Of a stretch of DNA of 12,599 nucleotides, positions 6,206 to 12,599 are shown piece after piece. A program made the position numbers and the translations under genes. Origin of the DNA: CAYUAI01 sp964442745 (lineage in GTDB: Bacteria > Pseudomonadota > Gammaproteobacteria > S012-40); NCBI GenBank assembly GCA_964442745.1, contig CAYUAI010000108.1, forward strand, positions 1-12,599. Reading direction: 5' to 3'. The notes beneath the pieces were generated by a model. The model worked only from the letters and a program-made list of their open reading frames with translations, was not told where the DNA came from and searched no databases. The first letter of the stretch is position 1. Every line of letters begins with the position of its first letter.

Positions 6206-8518
6206 TTAAAAATCTTCCCACTCGGTTGCACTAGTCGAAGCCGGTGGGGGCGTTTTACGACCCGAGATTACCTGAGGCGTTCTTGCTATCGATGGAGCCC
6301 TCGTAGTATTTGCTCCGACTGATGACATTCCATCGTTAATGGTGAAGAAATCCATGAGATTTTGTAAACCTCTTGCTTGTTCATCCATGGATTCACTGGC
6401 CGCCGCGGCTTCTTCCACTAATGCCGCATTTTGCTGCGTCACTTCATCCATTTGAGCGACCGCTTTATTCACCTGATCAATACCCGTTGATTGTTCCTGG
6501 CTCGCTGCCGAAATTTCGGCAATGATATCACTCACTTTTTTCACCGAGTTGACAATTTCATCCAACGTTTTTCCTGATTGATCAACCAACTGGGACCCAT
6601 CATCCACTTTTGATACGCTATCTTGAATCAATGTTTTAATCTCTTTTGCAGCACTTGCGGACCGTTGCGCTAAATTTCGAACTTCACCCGCGACGACGGC
6701 AAAACCTCGACCTTGCTCACCCGCTCTAGCCGCTTCAACCGCCGCATTCAATGCAAGCAAGTTTGTTTGAAAAGCAATCTCGTCGATCACACCAATAATA
6801 TCTGCAATTTTTTTACTACTCGTATTAATTTTGGTCATGGCAACTACCGCTTTTTTAACAACCTCTCCTCCTTTTTCTGCTTGCTCTCTCGCTTCTAAAG
6901 CTAGCTGATTTGCTTGCTTCGCATTATCTGCATTTTGCCTAACCGTACTAGTTAGCTCTTCCATACTTGATGCTGTTTCTTCTAGGGATGAAGCCTGCTC
7001 TTCGGTACGCTGACTCAGATCTGTATTACCTTCAGCAATTTCGCTCGCTGCAGAGACAATACTACCTGAAGATAGCTTAATTTTACCCACCATATCTCGC
7101 AGGTTAACCACAGTTAAATTTAATGCTTCTTGCATTTCTGCATATTCACCATCAAATTCCCCCGTCATTTCTTCTCGCAAATCACCGGTAGATAGCGCAC
7201 TCATCACCCGATTATTTTCACGAATAGGACTCACAACGGCATCAAATAAATGATTCATTCCTTCTGCTAAACCTTTTAAAAATCCAGAATATTGCGCTAC
7301 ATCAATCCGCTCATTAAGATCGCCTTGAGAAGCCGCGCTAATCATACTTGCAATTTCTTTCTCTGCATTTTTTTGCTCGGTAATATCCGTCGCATATTTC
7401 ACGACTTTAAAAGGCTTGTTATTTAAATCAAAAATTGGATTATAAGACGCGTGTATCCAAATTTCTGTTCCTCCTTTACCTATTCGCAAATATTCTGCTG
7501 TATCATAATTTCCACGATTTAATTTTTCCCAGAACTGACGATATTCATGGCTGTTTTTATATTCTGGTTTGACAAACATACTATGATGTTGGCCTTGAAT
7601 ATCACCCAATTGATAGCCAAGTGCATTCAAAAAATTATCGTTGGCGGTAATAATTGTTCCATCCATATTAAATTCAATCACGGCTTGCAATTTACCAATC
7701 GCCTCAATTTGCCCAGCGGCGTCCGCATTTTTTAATTTTTGTTCGGTGATATCAGTGGCGTATTTCACAATTTTAAATGGCTTATTGTCTAAATCAAGAA
7801 TCGCATTATAAGAGGCTTGAATCCACACTTCTTTGCCCTGCTTTGTTATTCGTTTATATTCAGAGGCTTCATATTTTCCTCGATTCAGTTTGTCCCAAAA
7901 TTGACGATATTCACTCGTCTCGCTAAACTGAGGATCAACAAACATGCGATGGTGCTGTCCTTGAATCTCGGCTAATGTATAACCCATCACATTGAGAAAA
8001 TTATCGTTAGCTGTAATGACCGTTCCATCCATGTTAAATTCAATCACGGCTTGTGATTTGCTAATCGCATTTATCTGCCCACTAATATCCACTTTTTCTT
8101 CTTCACTAGCACGTAATTCAGTCACATCTGACCATTCTAGAAAATTTCCAGAATAATTACCGTGATCATCAATCACGGCTGAAATATTCAGTTCAAACCT
8201 CAATAGCCCAAGACTGATGTCTGTTCGATACGGAAGATTACTGGGATTGCTCAAAATTTGACGCTGGTGAGATGGGTTTTGATGGAACATATCAATATTT
8301 ATCCCTACCAAATGAGTCGCATCAAATCCCGGAAAAATAGCCTGTAAAGTATCCTGATGTTTTGACAACATATTAATTGTCGAACGATTGACATAGGTGA
8401 TGTCAAAATGTTGATCAATCATCATCATTGGCGTCATTGCGCCATCCAAGACGGATTCTATTTTTACATCGGCTGTACTTTGCTGTGTAGTTTTCGTCGA
8501 GTTTGTTAACATTGCCAT
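6206..8518 (-). CDS. Soluble methyl-accepting chemotaxis protein with three PAS domains
   Basis: A 770-residue cytoplasmic chemoreceptor; no membrane segment is visible. Order: divergent PAS (about 22-135), PAS (149-261), PAS (270-382), two HAMP-like segments (about 386-480, with GDLNERI and GDLREEM), then the signalling coiled-coil hairpin (about 485-725). The hairpin tip is canonical (EIAFQTNLLALNAAVEAARAG at 580-600, then QGRGFAVVAGEVR), as is the methylation-helix segment (EEQASSLEETASSMEEL, 506-522). The C-terminus EWEDF resembles the CheR/CheB-binding pentapeptide (NWETF in Tar) after a Pro/Ser/Thr linker. The two central PAS domains are a tandem duplication. PAS domains of this kind sense oxygen or redox state or bind small ligands; none can be assigned. 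It should signal to CheA/CheW, none of which are encoded nearby. Start: ATG at 8518 (weak GTGG upstream); an ATG two codons later (8512) is equally plausible. Confidence 0.95.
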   Translation of the reverse strand: MAMLTNSTKTTQQSTADVKIESVLDGAMTPMMMIDQHFDITYVNRSTINMLSKHQDTLQAIFPGFDATHLVGINIDMFHQNPSHQRQILSNPSNLPYRTDISLGLLRFELNISAVIDDHGNYSGNFLEWSDVTELRASEEEKVDISGQINAISKSQAVIEFNMDGTVITANDNFLNVMGYTLAEIQGQHHRMFVDPQFSETSEYRQFWDKLNRGKYEASEYKRITKQGKEVWIQASYNAILDLDNKPFKIVKYATDITEQKLKNADAAGQIEAIGKLQAVIEFNMDGTIITANDNFLNALGYQLGDIQGQHHSMFVKPEYKNSHEYRQFWEKLNRGNYDTAEYLRIGKGGTEIWIHASYNPIFDLNNKPFKVVKYATDITEQKNAEKEIASMISAASQGDLNERIDVAQYSGFLKGLAEGMNHLFDAVVSPIRENNRVMSALSTGDLREEMTGEFDGEYAEMQEALNLTVVNLRDMVGKIKLSSGSIVSAASEIAEGNTDLSQRTEEQASSLEETASSMEELTSTVRQNADNAKQANQLALEAREQAEKGGEVVKKAVVAMTKINTSSKKIADIIGVIDEIAFQTNLLALNAAVEAARAGEQGRGFAVVAGEVRNLAQRSASAAKEIKTLIQDSVSKVDDGSQLVDQSGKTLDEIVNSVKKVSDIIAEISAASQEQSTGIDQVNKAVAQMDEVTQQNAALVEEAAAASESMDEQARGLQNLMDFFTINDGMSSVGANTTRAPSIARTPQVISGRKTPPPASTSATEWEDF

Positions 8519-8811
8519 CCACTTTTACGTTAGTTACTTTTCTATCATTTTAACGGTTAACGACCTCTCCAAGAAAAATCTGAATACGTCATGAGTATTT
8601 TAAACAAATATTTCATGAATACACGAAGTGGACAGCGATTCAGAACATCCAGAAGCAGGATATGGTACCAATGACTTAGCAACGTATGAAAAATAATTAT
8701 TCCCGTTAATGAAGTGCGCGATCAAAATACAACCAGCCGGTTGAAATAGATGCTTAGGGAATGCAGATCTAGCACTGAAACTCATTCAGTCGCACGCAGG
8801 GATGCACAAAT
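8519..8811. other. Intergenic region with two small hairpins
   Basis: No gene supported. Downstream of the methyltransferase stop (minus strand) lie ACTGAA/TTCAGT (8774-8790, 5-nt loop) and CAACC/GGTTG (8730-8743, 4-nt loop, followed by TATTTT). The latter could be a weak intrinsic terminator. The right part must carry the chemoreceptor promoter, but I see neither a clear sigma-70 nor a FliA-type promoter. Confidence 0.35.
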
Positions 8812-9627
8812 TTAACGCTTAACCGCGGTTGCCAATAAATAATCATGGGGAATCACCAAACCTTGATCGGTGACAAAATCCTTGGCAAACCGCCCCACCT
8901 CATCGCGCACCAAATCACGTTGTTCGGGGGATAACAAATCGTATTGCATTTTCAAAATGTCTGAGGCTTCCACCAAGTCCCAATACTGTTCAAACGATTC
9001 AAACTGATAATGGAAGGTATGGGACTCGATATCATATTCGGCAAACCCCGCCTGGGTTAACATGCCATCCAGCACACCAACGGCACCTAAGGAAGTCACT
9101 TTCATTAACGGAGGATAGGCCTCTTCTGGAATCAGCGACCTAAAGGCTTCATACGCCCAATACATCGTCGGCATGGTTTCCGGAGTACTCCACACCGCCA
9201 TCGCCGTTTTACCACCGGGTTTTAATACCCGACACATTTCTTTTAAACCCTGTTGCGGATCTTCAAACAACATCACCCCAAAACGGCATAAAATACGATC
9301 AAAGCGATCATCAGCAAAACTCATTTGCTCAGAGAACATGGTTTGAAAGGTGATATTTTTTAATTTCTCCGCAAGGACTTTTTTCTGGCCCACCTTGATC
9401 ATACCTTCAGCGCTATCAATGCCACGAATATTAACCTCACCGGCAAAACGTCGCGCCAAAGTAAGTGCCGGTTCACCCGTGCCAGAAGCCACATCCAAAA
9501 TCTGCATGCCTGACTGAACATCCAAAACCGCTAATAACTTCTCACCTACCGGCGCAATCGCAGGTAACCATAAATCAAACTTCTCCGCTATTGCATCCCA
9601 ATCCGGTTGATTATCTGCCGCTGTCAT
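8812..9627 (-). CDS. Class I SAM-dependent methyltransferase (UbiE/Methyltransf_11-like)
   Basis: A 271-residue Rossmann-fold methyltransferase. Motif I is ILDVASGTGEPAL (43-55), the SAM-ribose acidic residue is D71 (RGIDSAEGM), motif II/post-II is FDRILCRFGVML (109-120), and LKPGGK (135-140) is the usual beta-5 entry. It transfers a methyl group from SAM to an unknown acceptor; the sequence style is that of small-molecule methyltransferases, not RNA or DNA enzymes. The C-terminal half (150-271) would form the substrate lid. The start ATG at 9627 has AAGGA 8 nt upstream. It appears monocistronic, with an inverted repeat just before the ribosome binding site. No neighbouring quinone or biosynthesis genes suggest a substrate. 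Confidence 0.92.
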   Translation of the reverse strand: MTAADNQPDWDAIAEKFDLWLPAIAPVGEKLLAVLDVQSGMQILDVASGTGEPALTLARRFAGEVNIRGIDSAEGMIKVGQKKVLAEKLKNITFQTMFSEQMSFADDRFDRILCRFGVMLFEDPQQGLKEMCRVLKPGGKTAMAVWSTPETMPTMYWAYEAFRSLIPEEAYPPLMKVTSLGAVGVLDGMLTQAGFAEYDIESHTFHYQFESFEQYWDLVEASDILKMQYDLLSPEQRDLVRDEVGRFAKDFVTDQGLVIPHDYLLATAVKR

Positions 9628-9635
9628 GTGTTATT

Positions 9636-9640
9636 TCCTT
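9636..9640 (-). promoter_or_regulatory. Ribosome binding site of the methyltransferase
   Basis: AAGGA on the minus strand, 8 nt before the ATG at 9627-9625. Confidence 0.7.
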
Positions 9641-9643
9641 TAT

Positions 9644-9658
9644 CGTTAAAAATTAACG
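9644..9658. promoter_or_regulatory. Inverted repeat upstream of the methyltransferase
   Basis: CGTTAA and TTAACG, perfect 6-bp arms around AAA, lie 3 nt beyond the Shine-Dalgarno. This is a possible operator or leader element; AT-richness makes chance plausible. Confidence 0.3.
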
Positions 9659-9756
9659 CCTGTTTACATTTCTCGTAGCGTTTGAGAGCCAGTGTTTGCA
9701 GCACCATAAGGCGTTTAAATAAACCCAACATAGAATAACTCACCGTTTTTTGGTGC

Positions 9757-9775
9757 ATACAATGCGTCATTGTAT
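9757..9775. repeat. Short perfect inverted repeat
   Basis: ATACAATG (9757-9764) and CATTGTAT (9768-9775) with a 3-nt loop. It is a compact hairpin in the spacer between the FGE gene and the methyltransferase. Neither strand has a T-tract directly after it. Role unknown. Confidence 0.4.
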
Positions 9776-9800
9776 CTACTGACTAGCGCTGAATCTGCAT

Positions 9801-9820
9801 TCCCACGCAGGAGCGTGGGA
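9801..9820. repeat. REP-like palindrome (TCCCACGC type)
   Basis: TCCCACGC (9801-9808) and GCGTGGGA (9813-9820) around AGGA. From memory this matches a widespread proteobacterial palindrome (CATTCCCACGC...GCGTGGGAACGAG). It lies downstream of the FGE gene stop at 9925 and upstream of the methyltransferase, where such elements usually sit, and is a different family from the palindrome at 1735-1769. Confidence 0.7.
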
Positions 9821-9924
9821 TCGAGAGTGGATAGACGCATGGAAATAAGAGATGCCCCTGACGCCGCCGGGCTTGCTCGCTCTATTTTTCTTGTTTCTTT
9901 TTTCTATTCCCTAAACCTGGGCTA

Positions 9925-12177
9925 TTAACCTCGGGCCAGCCGCAAGCCGATGTAGTCGTTGCGGTCATCAGGAACGTAGCGATCACGCTTAGCGGAACGC
10001 GAGTACCCCGCGACGTCGATCCAGCTACCACCGCGCAACACACGCCGAGTGGCCTGATCAGGCCCCTGTGGGTCAATTAATGTCCTGTTTGCATATTCAC
10101 CATACCAATCGGCACACCATTCCCATACATTACCATGCATTTGATAAAGCCCCCAACTATCACAGGGCAGTGATTTAACTTCGACCGTTTGTTCTCGATA
10201 TAACCCTTTTTTAGCTCCTGCATAAGGATGGTTACCATCATAATTGACTTGTTCCGGGGCAATATTTTCACCAAACCAAAATGGCATCGTGGTTCCCGCC
10301 CGGCAAGCATATTCCCATTCCGCCTCGCTAGGTAAACGTAAATCCAAACCTGACTGCTCATTACTTAAACGCTTGATGAACTCCTGAGCATCATTCCAAC
10401 TCACTCGCTCCATCGGATTTAAATCCTTTTTAAATCCACTCGGATTCTCCCCCATTACCGCCTGCCATAGCGCTTGAGTACAAGCCGTATCCGCCAACCA
10501 ATAACCCTGAGTCAAAATCACTTCATGTAATAATTCATCATCATTATGTCCCGCCTCACTCTCCGGCGAGCCCATCATAAACTGTCCCGGCATTATCCAT
10601 CGCATAACCTGACTCACACCCTCAATACTAGAGCTGACATATAACCCATATTCATCCAAACCAATCTCATCGGCCCAATCCGGTTGTACAAAACCTTGTT
10701 GATCAAAAACTCGAAATTGTTGTTCATCTTGAAAATAACCGGTTTCAATCGACAACAAACCAATTTCCCGCCCAGCTAAATCTTTCACTGGATACAAACC
10801 CGGATTCATCCAATAAGCACGACGCCGACCCTCGCCCTCAACAAATTCCACAAACAAGCCCAAACCATCACGACCGATGGCAGTTGCCCAGTAGGGTTTT
10901 GTCAGGCTCGCGATAGTGAATTCATCACGGTCAGAAAAAAGACTGAATGTTACGTTTTTTGGCACAGGCAGAGTGATGACAGAATCATCATGCACCGTAA
11001 TACAATGGTTTAATGTTTCACTGTCAACATCGTTCTCGATTTGTTGTTGCCATTGTAATTGCCTACCTCCCAAGGTCAGCTCAACAATCGGACTGCCTGT
11101 AACAAAGTGACTGGCCGAGACATGACTTAATGCATCATCAGCTGGCGACAATATCAAAGTCTGGCCAACTTGCCGCAAAACATAAACATATGACGAAGCA
11201 GGTTCACCCAACACCCAAGCCACCTTTTTGATATCAAACCCTGGCGGCAGCGACGTTGACTTATCACTTTGTAAGCACGCCTTATTAACCTTAGCCCATG
11301 CCGCCGCCAGCGGCTCATATTGTTGCCATGACGCTTCTAATTGACGTGTTGCAACGCGCCTAACCCAAGATCTTAAGCCAACGTCTTGGGGATTGGCAAA
11401 CAAAGTTTTAACCATACTTTCAATAAATGTTGGATCGTATGCGATCGCCAACTCACCCAACAAATCAAAACAATTGCGCTGTTCCTCATCATTGATAGCC
11501 GGAGACAAATGGGCATGATACTGTTTTAATAGCTCAACCACTTGGACCCAGGGGTGGTTAGTGCCGGCCTCTGCGCTTAAAAGCTTTTGTTGAAAAGCCT
11601 GCCGGTATTGACTGATAACTTGAGGCACATAAGCCAAGGCCGTTGAATCCGTCATCACATCGGGGTGTTGCCACAAGGCCGCTTCACTGCCGACATCGGC
11701 CATATCTCGCGGCAATAAATAACGGGCCGCACGCAATAAGGCAGGTTCAACCCGAATGGCAGGAGATAACAAGGTTAATAACTCGTCTGTACCGTGATAT
11801 CTATTGGGGTTTTCATCTCCCGCAGGCAAACACCGTGGGACCTGCCACTGGCGAGCAAACCGATATCCCCGATCCCAACAAACTGGATAAAAATATTGGA
11901 TTAACTCATGAGTCCACAACCGTTGCGGACAAGGCATTAAAGCCACCGGCTTAAGACCTGCCACTCGTAAACGTCGCCCTAAATGCCACCAGGCCTGGCG
12001 GGTTTCAACTTGGTCGGTCAAACAACCCAAATCACTGAGGACCAATACCGGCGTCCCCGGTTCAGGTAACCAATAAGGCAAATCTTCGACACAAACATCA
12101 CGCCAAAGTCGACAAGGTCCAGTTGGCCCTTGTTCAAACATCACAATATCCAGTCCTTGTCGACCACGCAAGTCCAA
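9925..12177 (-). CDS. vWA-like / FGE-sulfatase (SUMF1) domain protein, C-terminal piece of a frameshifted gene
   Basis: This frame encodes 750 residues. Its nominal TTG start at 12177 is not a real start: the reading continues from the 12141-12599 frame once one base is restored near 12200. Residues 1-90 complete a vWA-like fold (PVLVLSDLG at 43-51). Residues about 140-300 are helical and unassigned. A linker motif occurs twice with identical spacing (W430-G460 and W501-G531). Residues 524-750 are an FGE/SUMF1 domain of C-type-lectin fold (GQFMMGSP, RLPSEAEWEYACRAGT, GNVWEWCADW, RVLRGGSW). True formylglycine-generating enzymes have two cysteines after GGS; here the segment IDVAGYSRSA has none, so I infer binding rather than sulfatase activation. 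The last 31 residues look like a DGR variable region. FGE domains joined to vWA parts occur in vWA-MoxR ternary conflict systems; a MoxR ATPase gene could lie beyond the right edge. Confidence 0.85.
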   Translation of the reverse strand: MDLRGRQGLDIVMFEQGPTGPCRLWRDVCVEDLPYWLPEPGTPVLVLSDLGCLTDQVETRQAWWHLGRRLRVAGLKPVALMPCPQRLWTHELIQYFYPVCWDRGYRFARQWQVPRCLPAGDENPNRYHGTDELLTLLSPAIRVEPALLRAARYLLPRDMADVGSEAALWQHPDVMTDSTALAYVPQVISQYRQAFQQKLLSAEAGTNHPWVQVVELLKQYHAHLSPAINDEEQRNCFDLLGELAIAYDPTFIESMVKTLFANPQDVGLRSWVRRVATRQLEASWQQYEPLAAAWAKVNKACLQSDKSTSLPPGFDIKKVAWVLGEPASSYVYVLRQVGQTLILSPADDALSHVSASHFVTGSPIVELTLGGRQLQWQQQIENDVDSETLNHCITVHDDSVITLPVPKNVTFSLFSDRDEFTIASLTKPYWATAIGRDGLGLFVEFVEGEGRRRAYWMNPGLYPVKDLAGREIGLLSIETGYFQDEQQFRVFDQQGFVQPDWADEIGLDEYGLYVSSSIEGVSQVMRWIMPGQFMMGSPESEAGHNDDELLHEVILTQGYWLADTACTQALWQAVMGENPSGFKKDLNPMERVSWNDAQEFIKRLSNEQSGLDLRLPSEAEWEYACRAGTTMPFWFGENIAPEQVNYDGNHPYAGAKKGLYREQTVEVKSLPCDSWGLYQMHGNVWEWCADWYGEYANRTLIDPQGPDQATRRVLRGGSWIDVAGYSRSAKRDRYVPDDRNDYIGLRLARG
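9928..10023 (-). other. Putative DGR variable region at the 3' end of the FGE gene
   Basis: After the conserved RVLRGGSW, codons 720-743 include I720 ATC, D721 GAC, V722 GTC, Y725 TAC, D732 GAT, Y734 TAC, V735 GTT, D738 GAC, N740 AAC, D741 GAC, Y742 TAC and I743 ATC. Each equals AAC or AAT except at an adenine position, as adenine-specific mutagenic retrohoming would produce. The invariant frame (RSA, R-R, P, R, IG-RLA) is that of known FGE-type DGR targets, whose template reads Asn at these sites. The tract is GC-rich (56 of 90 in 9931-10020 against 26 of 60 in 10081-10140) and ends in GGCTTGCGGCTGGCC, fitting a G/C-rich homing site. No template repeat or reverse transcriptase lies in this window. 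Confidence 0.6.
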
Positions 12178-12599
12178 TAACTGTTCACATAAACGATTAA
12201 ATCATCAAAAAACGGCAATAAACGAGGGTTATAATCGATAATGATTTGACAACGAAACACCCAGGATTTTCGTGGGCGATAACTTAAACGGCATAACGAT
12301 TGGCCTCGCGCAATCTGATTCACCAACTTATCAACATCCAATTGCCGCCCCGGATAACTCCCCCCCAATGCAACCCGCAAAAACGGCCAAAGACGCGCCC
12401 ATGGCACTAACGGTAATCGCGGGGGAGGAGCTGCGTTAAGATCAGCCCTGATTTGTTCAGTAAACGCCTTACTGTTTTTAAACCAATCAGGGGAAATCGT
12501 TTTACTTTCATGGGTTGCCACCGAACGATGCTTGGTCACGTAATAAAACGTTTCATCAACCGGTTCAGGGTTTACACCTGACTCATGATCCCATATTTT
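12141..12599 (-). CDS. N-terminal piece of the frameshifted vWA-like/FGE gene (partial, runs off the right edge)
   Basis: The frame is open from the last base of the window down to TGA at 12141-12143. A GTG at 12539 looks like a start, but all 20 upstream codons to the edge are open (KIWDHESGVNPEP...), so the gene probably continues outside. After a Pro-rich stretch (APPPRLPLVPWARLWPFL) comes CQIIIDYNPRLLPFFDD, which reads as the first strand and a degenerate metal site of a vWA domain (DYNPR in place of DxSxS). After about 12200 the frame leaves the family sequence; its last residues (WTCVVDKDWIL) are out-of-frame reading of the same DNA that encodes LLDLRGRQGLDI in the other frame. Together with 9925-12177 this was one protein. 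Confidence 0.75.
   Translation of the reverse strand, partial: KIWDHESGVNPEPVDETFYYVTKHRSVATHESKTISPDWFKNSKAFTEQIRADLNAAPPPRLPLVPWARLWPFLRVALGGSYPGRQLDVDKLVNQIARGQSLCRLSYRPRKSWVFRCQIIIDYNPRLLPFFDDLIVYVNSYWTCVVDKDWIL
12199..12201 (-). other. Single-base frameshift site joining the two pieces of the FGE gene
   Basis: On the minus strand the DNA reads GAT GAT TTA ATC. Adding one T to the TTT run gives GAT GAT TTT AAT CGT TTA TGT GAA CAG TTA TTG, translated DDFNRLCEQLL, which runs straight into DLRGRQGLDIVMFEQGP. The join is smooth and restores one continuous vWA-like domain. Cause: a true one-base deletion or a sequencing/assembly error in a short homopolymer. Confidence 0.75.

Noticed and set aside
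8600..8785. 61-codon minus-strand open frame between the methyltransferase and the chemoreceptor
   Set aside because: No ribosome binding site, no domain or membrane pattern, and it contains both small hairpins of the spacer.
9928..10608. Functional formylglycine-generating enzyme for sulfatases
   Set aside because: The two active-site cysteines after RGGS are absent and no sulfatase gene is present, so only the fold is supported.
12195..12225. Programmed -1 frameshift to express the split FGE gene
   Set aside because: The T-run before GAT would give an immediate TGA on -1 slippage, and the true crossover point (GAT GAT TTA) is not a slippery heptamer.
12177..12539. Independent starts at TTG 12177 and GTG 12539 for two separate genes
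   Set aside because: Both lie inside continuous homologous reading: the upstream frame is open to the window edge, and the two frames join after a single-base correction.
1..12599. CRISPR array, tRNA, rRNA, complete insertion sequence or DGR reverse transcriptase
   Set aside because: Looked for and not seen: no regularly spaced repeats, no cloverleaf-like tract, no transposase frame with terminal repeats, and no reverse transcriptase motif such as YxDD in any long frame.

Overview
The window (about 45% GC by eye) looks like accessory chromosome of a Gram-negative proteobacterium. Three things point there: Sec-type signal peptides on copper and heme proteins, a soluble multi-PAS chemoreceptor, and short REP-like palindromes of two kinds that I associate with sulfur-oxidising and methane-oxidising gammaproteobacteria such as Thiotrichales and Methylococcales. 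The taxon is an inference from style, not from a marker gene. Apart from the edge fragment at 1-183 and a decayed stretch at 5929-6204, every gene is on the minus strand.

Region 1 (1-5650) is a two-gene copper unit. The first gene (5610 to 1777) encodes a 1277-residue secreted multicopper oxidase with all four copper motifs, long unassigned N- and C-terminal parts and a Sec-like signal. The second (1702 to 356) encodes a periplasmic protein joining a SCO1/SenC copper-thiol domain, a class I cytochrome c domain and a PCuAC copper chaperone domain in one chain, each with intact metal ligands. I infer that it loads copper into, and/or exchanges electrons with, the oxidase. A REP-like palindrome sits between the two genes. 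The oxidase may be a MofA-like metal oxidase, but the substrate cannot be read from the sequence.

Region 2 (5650-9800) holds single genes: a cytoplasmic chemoreceptor with a PAS domain, a recently duplicated PAS pair, tandem HAMP-like segments and a CheR-type C-terminal tail; then a class I SAM-dependent methyltransferase. The spacers contain a decayed gene, small hairpins and a second REP-like palindrome.

Region 3 (9925 to the right edge) is one long gene broken by a one-base frameshift near 12200 and running off the window. It has a vWA-like N-terminal part, a helical middle, a duplicated linker motif, and a C-terminal FGE/SUMF1 (C-type-lectin-fold) domain without the catalytic cysteines. 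The last 31 codons have the pattern of a diversity-generating retroelement (DGR) variable region: a run of codons that each differ from AAC/AAT only at adenine positions, inside a conserved, GC-rich frame. No reverse transcriptase or template repeat is in the window, so any DGR machinery would lie elsewhere. The chief points for follow-up are the SCO-cytochrome-PCuAC/oxidase pair and this putative DGR target.
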